DNA of 64,000 bases, taken from Polycyclovorans algicola TG408. GTDB lineage: Bacteria; Pseudomonadota; Gammaproteobacteria; Nevskiales; Nevskiaceae. The notes below the pieces were generated by a model. That model searched no databases, was not told the DNA's origin, and saw only the letters and a program-made list of their open reading frames with translations. Of the stretch, positions 59,100-64,000 are shown one piece after another. The stretch spans positions 1,420,830 through 1,484,829 of the forward strand of contig NZ_JOMH01000001.1 in NCBI RefSeq assembly GCF_000711245.1, given 5' to 3'. Position 1 is the first letter of the stretch. Every line of letters begins with the position of its first letter. The translations under genes were made by a program, and so were the position numbers.

Positions 59100-60878
59100 T
59101 CAGTCGCGGACCGACAGCTCCACGCGACGGTTTTCTTCACGGCCTGACTCGGTGGCGTTGTCGGCGATCGGGCGCGACACGCCGTAGCCGACCGGCGTCA
59201 TCCGCTCGCCGGGGACGCGTTTGCTGATCAGGTATTCCTTCACGGCAATCGAACGTCGTTCAGACAGGCCGAGGTTGTAGGAGGCACTGCCGATGCTGTC
59301 GGTGTGGCCGCCGAGCTCGACCTTGACGTTGGGATAGGCCCGCAACGTCTCGGACACGCGGTCGAGAATCTGCTTGGCCTCGGTGGTCAGAATGGCCGAG
59401 TCGAACTCGAACTTGACGCCGCGCAGGATAAAGTTGCGGTCCACCGCGCAACCGCGCTCATCGACAGCCTCACCGGGGCGGGGACGGCGGCAGTCGCCTT
59501 CCAGCGCACAACCGTCCGGCAGCACGGCCAAGCCGGGTGGGGTGTTGGGGCATTCGTCGAGGTAGTCGGCAATGCCGTCACCGTCGCTGTCGATGGGGCA
59601 GCCATCTTCATCGGTCGGCGCATCGGCAGGGGTGTCCGGGCACTTGTCGAACAGATCAGGCACGCCGTCACCATCGGAGTCGCGCAGGTCCAGGGGGCAG
59701 CCGCGCTTGTCGACTTGCGTGTCCTCGGGCGTGTTGGGGCACTGATCAAGGTGATCCGGCACACCGTCACCATCGCTGTCGAGGGGGCAGCCCTTGTCGT
59801 CAACCTGCACGCCCGGTGCGGTGTTGGGGCACTTGTCGAGATGATCGGCAATGCCGTCACCGTCGCTGTCCAGCGGGCACCCAAAGCGGTCGACCTGCAC
59901 CTCGGCCGGCGAATTGGGGCAGCGGTCGAGGAAGTCGGCGACGCCGTCACCGTCCGCGTCGGCGACCTTGGCCACCGAGTAGACGTAGCGCAGGCTCAGC
60001 CCGATGTGGTGGGCCTCGTGCTCGTAGCGGTCATCCAGCCGAGTGCCGATGGCGCCGCCAGTGGCGGGATCGGGCTCGGTGGTTGCCGGGATGAATGAGC
60101 TGCTCTCGATGTCGCTGGACACCAGATAGCGATAGTCCAGCGAGATGACCGTGCGCGGGTTCAGCAGGTAGCCGAGGCCTGCACCGGCCTGGAAGAAATT
60201 GCCGGTGTCGGTGTCCGATCCGGTGCTGTCGAAGGTGGTCTTGGCGCTCTGAAAGCCCAGCCCTGCACCCAGATAGGGCAGCACGCGCTCGCCGACCGGG
60301 ATGTCGAACCACAGGTTGGCGCCGACGCGCGTGGCTTCAAGCTTGCCGCCCACATTGTTGCGTTGGTCTGCGAGTTCGGCCGAACCGGTGATCACGTTGA
60401 AATCGTTGGTCGACAGGCCGAGCGTGATTTCGGGCCGCAGGCCGCCGATAAACTGATACCCGATGGCGGTGTTGATGCCAAAACCGCCGTCAAAGATCAC
60501 GCCGATGGGCTGCGACTGACCCCGCGACTCAACTTGCTGGCCGGGTTGAATTTCGTCGTCGGCCCCGGGGCCGAGCAGTCCCAGCAAACAGCCCGTGTCG
60601 CCCGCCAGCGCTCCGCCGAGACCTTCGAGCGCGCCGCCGAGCCCGGGGATGGCGCCGGTGACCGGGCCGAGCAGGCACGCCTGGCCGGGGGTGATGACAT
60701 CGGGGGCCAGGGTGATCACCGTGGGGGTGGTCGTGCCGTTGGCGTCGTTGATCTCGGATGAGTAGGCACCGACACTGGCGTACCAGCCGGGCGAGACCTG
60801 CGCCGAGGCGCCGGCGGAGGCAGCCAGAGCCGCGATGGCGAGTGCGCCTAGCGCGGAGCTACGAAGTGTCGACATCAT
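59100..60878 (-). CDS. OmpA-family protein with N-terminal beta-barrel and five thrombospondin type 3 repeats
   Basis: Outer-membrane protein tethering to peptidoglycan. The 592-residue product has a signal peptide (ending GASA|Q), an eight-strand-type barrel (about 28-310, with FFQAGAGLGYLLNPRTVISL and DYRYLVSS), five acidic repeats of the DSDGDGxxDxxDxCPxT type (about 315-460), which bind calcium in this class, and a C-terminal OmpA domain with FEFDSAILTTEAKQILDRV and LGGHTDSIGSASYNLGLSER. Cys residues sit once per repeat. A hydrophobic Gly/Leu-rich insert with two Cys (about 60-105) is unusual for the barrel. Confidence 0.92.
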   Translation of the reverse strand: MMSTLRSSALGALAIAALAASAGASAQVSPGWYASVGAYSSEINDANGTTTPTVITLAPDVITPGQACLLGPVTGAIPGLGGALEGLGGALAGDTGCLLGLLGPGADDEIQPGQQVESRGQSQPIGVIFDGGFGINTAIGYQFIGGLRPEITLGLSTNDFNVITGSAELADQRNNVGGKLEATRVGANLWFDIPVGERVLPYLGAGLGFQSAKTTFDSTGSDTDTGNFFQAGAGLGYLLNPRTVISLDYRYLVSSDIESSSFIPATTEPDPATGGAIGTRLDDRYEHEAHHIGLSLRYVYSVAKVADADGDGVADFLDRCPNSPAEVQVDRFGCPLDSDGDGIADHLDKCPNTAPGVQVDDKGCPLDSDGDGVPDHLDQCPNTPEDTQVDKRGCPLDLRDSDGDGVPDLFDKCPDTPADAPTDEDGCPIDSDGDGIADYLDECPNTPPGLAVLPDGCALEGDCRRPRPGEAVDERGCAVDRNFILRGVKFEFDSAILTTEAKQILDRVSETLRAYPNVKVELGGHTDSIGSASYNLGLSERRSIAVKEYLISKRVPGERMTPVGYGVSRPIADNATESGREENRRVELSVRD

Positions 60879-60986
60879 CGGAAGGCCTTGTCAGGTGTTG
60901 CAGGTGGGCTAGTTTGCCTAAGTCAAATGGCAAAAGTCATCTGTTATTCAGACTTTTACGTCAGACATCTCAGGTATCCGCGAGAA

Positions 60987-62129
60987 TCACCAGCCGCTTT
61001 GCCGCGCGGCGAGGTCCTTCATGATCTCCAGCGAGCCGCCGCCGATGGTCAACACCTTCGTTTCCCGATAGATCCGTTCGACACGCGTGCCCTGCAGATA
61101 ACCGGCGCCGCCGAAAATTTGCATGGCCTCGTTGGCGACCCACTCCAACATGGTGCAAGCGTGATTCTTCAACAGGCAAACCTCGGCAATCGGCATTTGC
61201 TGCTGCGAGACCCGCCACGCCAGCATGTCGAGGTGCGCGCGTGCACCTTCAAGGCGCATTTTCATGTCGGCGAGGCGGTGTTTGACCACCTGGTTGCGAA
61301 TCAGCGTCTTGCCGAACGTCTGGCGTTCGCGGGCGTAGGCCAGGCTGTCCTCGAAACAGACCGACGCCAGCGCGCAGGCCTGCGCGGCCAGCATGATCCG
61401 TTCGTGGTTGAAGTTGGCCATGATCGCCATGAAGCCCATGTTCTCGGGCCCCAGGCGGTTGGCGACCGGCACGCGGCAGTCTTCAAAGTAAAGCGTGGCG
61501 GTGTCAGAGCAGTGCCAGCCCATTTTTTCCAGCGGGGTGCGTGACAGCCCCGGCGTGTCGGCCTCGATGACTAGCAGTGAGACGCCGCCCATGCCGTCGC
61601 CGCCGGTGCGCACGGCGGTGGTGATTAGATCGGCGCGCATCCCGCTGGTGATGAAGGTCTTGCTGCCGTTGACGATGTAGTGATCGCCGTCGCGTACCGC
61701 GCGGGTCTTCAGGTTGGCGACGTCGGAGCCGCCCGAGGGTTCGGTGACGGCGAGCGCTGCGATCTTGTCGCCAGCCAGCACGGGCGCCGCAAAACGCGCC
61801 TTCTGCTCCGGTGTGCCCACGGCGCAAACCGGCGGCGTGCCGATGGCGTGGCTCATCAACGAGGCCATCAAACCGCCACTACCCGCCCGGGCAAGTTCGT
61901 CGGTGAGCGTGATCATGTAAAACAGATCGGGCACGGCGATGCCGCCGCAGTTCTCCGGAAAGCCGATCTGTAGCAGCCCGGCATTGGCCGCTGCCTTGTG
62001 AAGCTCGCGGGGCAGGGCGCGCGCGCGCTCCCACGCGTCGATATTGGGGCAACATTCGGCATCAACAAAGCGGCGCGCCTGGTCTCGAAGGGCCTCGTGT
62101 TCGGCAGTGAGGAAAGGATGCGCAGCCAT
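60987..62129 (-). CDS. Acyl-CoA dehydrogenase, long-chain/isovaleryl-type active site
   Basis: FAD-dependent first step of beta-oxidation or related pathway. The 380-residue product has the N-terminal domain, LAVTEPSGGSDVANLKTRAV, the beta domain (GDHYIVNGSKTFITSG) and C-terminal domain (AYARERQTFGKTLIRNQVVK, QIFGGAGYLQGTRVERIYRE). The MCAD-type catalytic site is Gly (IGGGSLEIMKD), so the base is most likely the Glu of ANFNHERIML, as in long-chain and isovaleryl-CoA dehydrogenases. Divergent from the acyl-CoA ligase gene. Confidence 0.9.
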   Translation of the reverse strand: MAAHPFLTAEHEALRDQARRFVDAECCPNIDAWERARALPRELHKAAANAGLLQIGFPENCGGIAVPDLFYMITLTDELARAGSGGLMASLMSHAIGTPPVCAVGTPEQKARFAAPVLAGDKIAALAVTEPSGGSDVANLKTRAVRDGDHYIVNGSKTFITSGMRADLITTAVRTGGDGMGGVSLLVIEADTPGLSRTPLEKMGWHCSDTATLYFEDCRVPVANRLGPENMGFMAIMANFNHERIMLAAQACALASVCFEDSLAYARERQTFGKTLIRNQVVKHRLADMKMRLEGARAHLDMLAWRVSQQQMPIAEVCLLKNHACTMLEWVANEAMQIFGGAGYLQGTRVERIYRETKVLTIGGGSLEIMKDLAARQSGW

Positions 62130-62260
62130 GGTCAGAATGATTACCTTATGTCGGATTGTGGACTCGTCAGTCGGCCAAGCTATCGGGCAAAGGCTTTTGC
62201 CGCAAGTTTAAAAGCCGTATGCGCAATCAGTAATACAAATTACCGAGATGGAGAATGTTG

Positions 62261-63934
62261 ATGCTGACCAACCCTGATCACCTGCCGCTGGCGCGGCTGC
62301 AGCAATGGGCCCGTGAGCGCCCTGACGCGACCTTTCTGACCCAGCCAATGGGTGACGGTAAGACCGAGAACTACAGCTTCGGGCGGGTACTCGACGAATC
62401 GCGCCGCGTTGCGGCTTACCTGCAGCGCTTCAACTGGCCGCCGGGTTCGCGCATTGCCATCCTGTCGAAAAACTGCGCGCACTGGCTGATGAGCGACTTC
62501 GCGATCTGGATGGCGGGCCACGTCAGCGTGCCCATCTATCCGACCTTGACGGCCGACAGTGTGAAGCTGGTGCTCGAGCATTCAGAGGCGGTGGCCTGCT
62601 TTGTCGGCAAGCTCGATGCGTGGCCGGAGATGCAAGCAGGCGTTCCGTCCAATGTGCACGCCATCAGCTATCCGTTGTCGCCAGACACGCCGTTCCCGTC
62701 GTGGGATGACATCGTGCGGGAGACCGAGCCGCTGGCCACGGTCCCGACGCGCGCCGCAGATGAGCTGGCAACGCTGATTTACACCTCGGGCACCACCGGC
62801 AACCCCAAAGGCGTGATGCACCCGTTCAGCACCTTCGCCAAGGCGCCTGAGATCGTTCGTGACGGCTTCGGTGCCAGCAGTGACGACCGACTGCTGTCGT
62901 ATCTGCCGTTGGCGCATGTGGCCGAACGGGTGTTTGTCGAAGCCAATGCGCTGGCGTTCGGTTTTCACGTTTATTTCGCCGACTCGCTGGACACCTTCGT
63001 GCAGGACCTGGTGCGTGCCCGGCCGACCATGTTCTTTTCGGTGCCGCGTCTGTGGACCAAGTTTCAGCAGGGCGTGCAGTCCAAGTTGCCGCAGAAGAAG
63101 CTGGATCTGCTGCTCAAGATTCCGCTGGTCAATCGCCTCATCACCCAAAAGATTCTTAAAGGTCTGGGGTTGGATGCGGTGCGTTTTGCCGGCGGCGGCG
63201 CGTCACCCATGCCGCCGTCGCTGATTGATTGGTGGGCGTCACTGGGCATCGAGATTGTCGAGGTTTATGGCATGACCGAAAATTTCGGTCTGTCGCATGG
63301 CTCGTTTCCTGGTGACGGGCGGGTCGGCTATGTCGGGCGCCCGTGGCCGGGCGTGGAATGCAAGCTGTCCGACAGCAACGAGGTGCTGGTCAAGTCACCG
63401 ACGACCATGCTCGGTTATTTCCGTGAGGACGAGAAAACCCGCGAGGCCCTGACCGATGACGGCTTTCTGCGCACCGGCGACCTGGGGGCTTTCGACGAAG
63501 CCGGTCGGTTGCGCATCACCGGTCGCGCCCGCGAGCAGTTCAAGACCTCTAAAGGCAAGTTCGTGTCGCCTGCGCCGATTGAAAACAAGCTGCAGCAGCA
63601 CGACAAGATTGAGGCCTGTTGCGTGGCGGGCGTCAGTTTTCCGCAGCCGTTTGCGCTGGTGATGCTGCCGCAGGAGGCGCTCGACGCGGTCAAGGCCAGT
63701 GTCAATGCCAAAGAGAGCATCAGTCGCTCGCTGACCGAGCATCTTGAAGCCGTCAATGCGCAGATTGACCCGCACGAGCGACTGGACTTTCTGGTGGTGG
63801 TCGCCGAGCAGTGGACCGTCGAAAACGGCCTGGTCACGCCGACCTTGAAGGTCAAGCGCAATGAAATCGAGAAGGTCTACGGCGCTGCGTTTGAACGGTG
63901 GGCGGCGCAGAAGGCGGCGGTGGTCTGGGCCTGA
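62261..63934 (+). CDS. Long-chain acyl-CoA synthetase-like AMP-binding enzyme
   Basis: Activates a carboxylic acid, probably a fatty acid, to its CoA thioester through an acyl-AMP. GGAG at 62250-62253 favours ATG 62261 (7-base spacing) over ATG 62255; the product is 557 residues. Motifs: P-loop LIYTSGTTGNPKGVMH, adenine region YGMTENFGLSHG, LRTGDLGAFDEAGRLRITGR and the hinge/Lys region REQFKTSKGKFVSPAPIE. The spacing and the KTSKGKFVSP motif fit the bubblegum/long-chain group. It pairs with the divergent acyl-CoA dehydrogenase. Confidence 0.9.
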   Translation: MLTNPDHLPLARLQQWARERPDATFLTQPMGDGKTENYSFGRVLDESRRVAAYLQRFNWPPGSRIAILSKNCAHWLMSDFAIWMAGHVSVPIYPTLTADSVKLVLEHSEAVACFVGKLDAWPEMQAGVPSNVHAISYPLSPDTPFPSWDDIVRETEPLATVPTRAADELATLIYTSGTTGNPKGVMHPFSTFAKAPEIVRDGFGASSDDRLLSYLPLAHVAERVFVEANALAFGFHVYFADSLDTFVQDLVRARPTMFFSVPRLWTKFQQGVQSKLPQKKLDLLLKIPLVNRLITQKILKGLGLDAVRFAGGGASPMPPSLIDWWASLGIEIVEVYGMTENFGLSHGSFPGDGRVGYVGRPWPGVECKLSDSNEVLVKSPTTMLGYFREDEKTREALTDDGFLRTGDLGAFDEAGRLRITGRAREQFKTSKGKFVSPAPIENKLQQHDKIEACCVAGVSFPQPFALVMLPQEALDAVKASVNAKESISRSLTEHLEAVNAQIDPHERLDFLVVVAEQWTVENGLVTPTLKVKRNEIEKVYGAAFERWAAQKAAVVWA

Positions 63935-64000
63935 TGCAGGCGCAATGTGACAAAAGCCGGTTGGGCCGGAAGCGCATTTCACAAAAGTGACTTATTCATC

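Overview
The window is a dense, GC-rich chromosomal segment of a Gram-negative gammaproteobacterium. Type II secretion, LolA, TonB/ExbBD, RND efflux, OmpA and FlgM/PilZ genes show a flagellated, double-membraned cell. The order ftsK-lolA-rarA-crcB-serS, with clpS-clpA, infA, bpt and aat nearby, resembles the same block in Pseudomonas. Two acyl-CoA dehydrogenases, an acyl-CoA ligase, SDR enzymes and a penicillin-acylase-like lipoprotein suggest a lipid-degrading environmental lineage. Genus cannot be fixed from the sequence alone. No rRNA, tRNA or CRISPR array was recognised.

Layout. 1-2456: start of a type II secretion operon (gspC, 5' part of gspD), minus strand. 2.7-14.1 kb: an N-degron cluster (clpS, clpA, infA, bpt, aat) split by a lower-GC pair, a TonB-dependent receptor and a surface lipoprotein, with a Pho-box-like promoter in front. 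14.2-20.6 kb: ftsK, lolA, rarA, crcB, serS with REP-like repeats. 20.6-21.95 kb: flgM, a FlgN-like gene and a PilZ gene behind an almost consensus sigma-28 promoter. 22-29.3 kb: mscS, SDR enzymes, DUF4399 lipoprotein, rhlE, rimO and an EamA permease. 29.3-31.6 kb: the mobile patch, a 272-bp nested palindromic element abutting an IS5-family insertion sequence, next to an FkbM methyltransferase gene.

31.6-42.3 kb: an acyl-CoA dehydrogenase with Asp at the usual catalytic Glu position, cysH, then rsmD-coaD-ferredoxin-ggt-exbB-exbD-exbD (the second ExbD lacks the membrane Asp), a small HExxH protein and a large penicillin-acylase-family lipoprotein. 42.3-46 kb: an OB-fold stress protein, a PepSY protein with a two-component system, and an HDOD protein. 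46.1-52.6 kb: a TetR repressor divergent from a complete tripartite RND pump, with an AcrR-like operator over the pump promoter. 52.7-54.4 kb: ubiA and an esterase-like lipoprotein. 54.5-57.3 kb: ahcY, a GNAT gene and metF (SAM/methionine cycle) behind a 28-bp near-palindrome. 57.3-63.9 kb: two membrane protein genes, an unexplained 290-bp gap between two terminators, an OmpA protein with calcium-type repeats, and divergent fatty-acid genes (acyl-CoA dehydrogenase, acyl-CoA ligase).

The strongest candidates for new biology are the putatively phosphate-controlled receptor/lipoprotein pair, the nested palindromic element, the mscS Shine-Dalgarno buried in a terminator-like hairpin, the substituted proton-path residues in ExbD and RND proteins, and the orphan gap at 58.76-59.05 kb.
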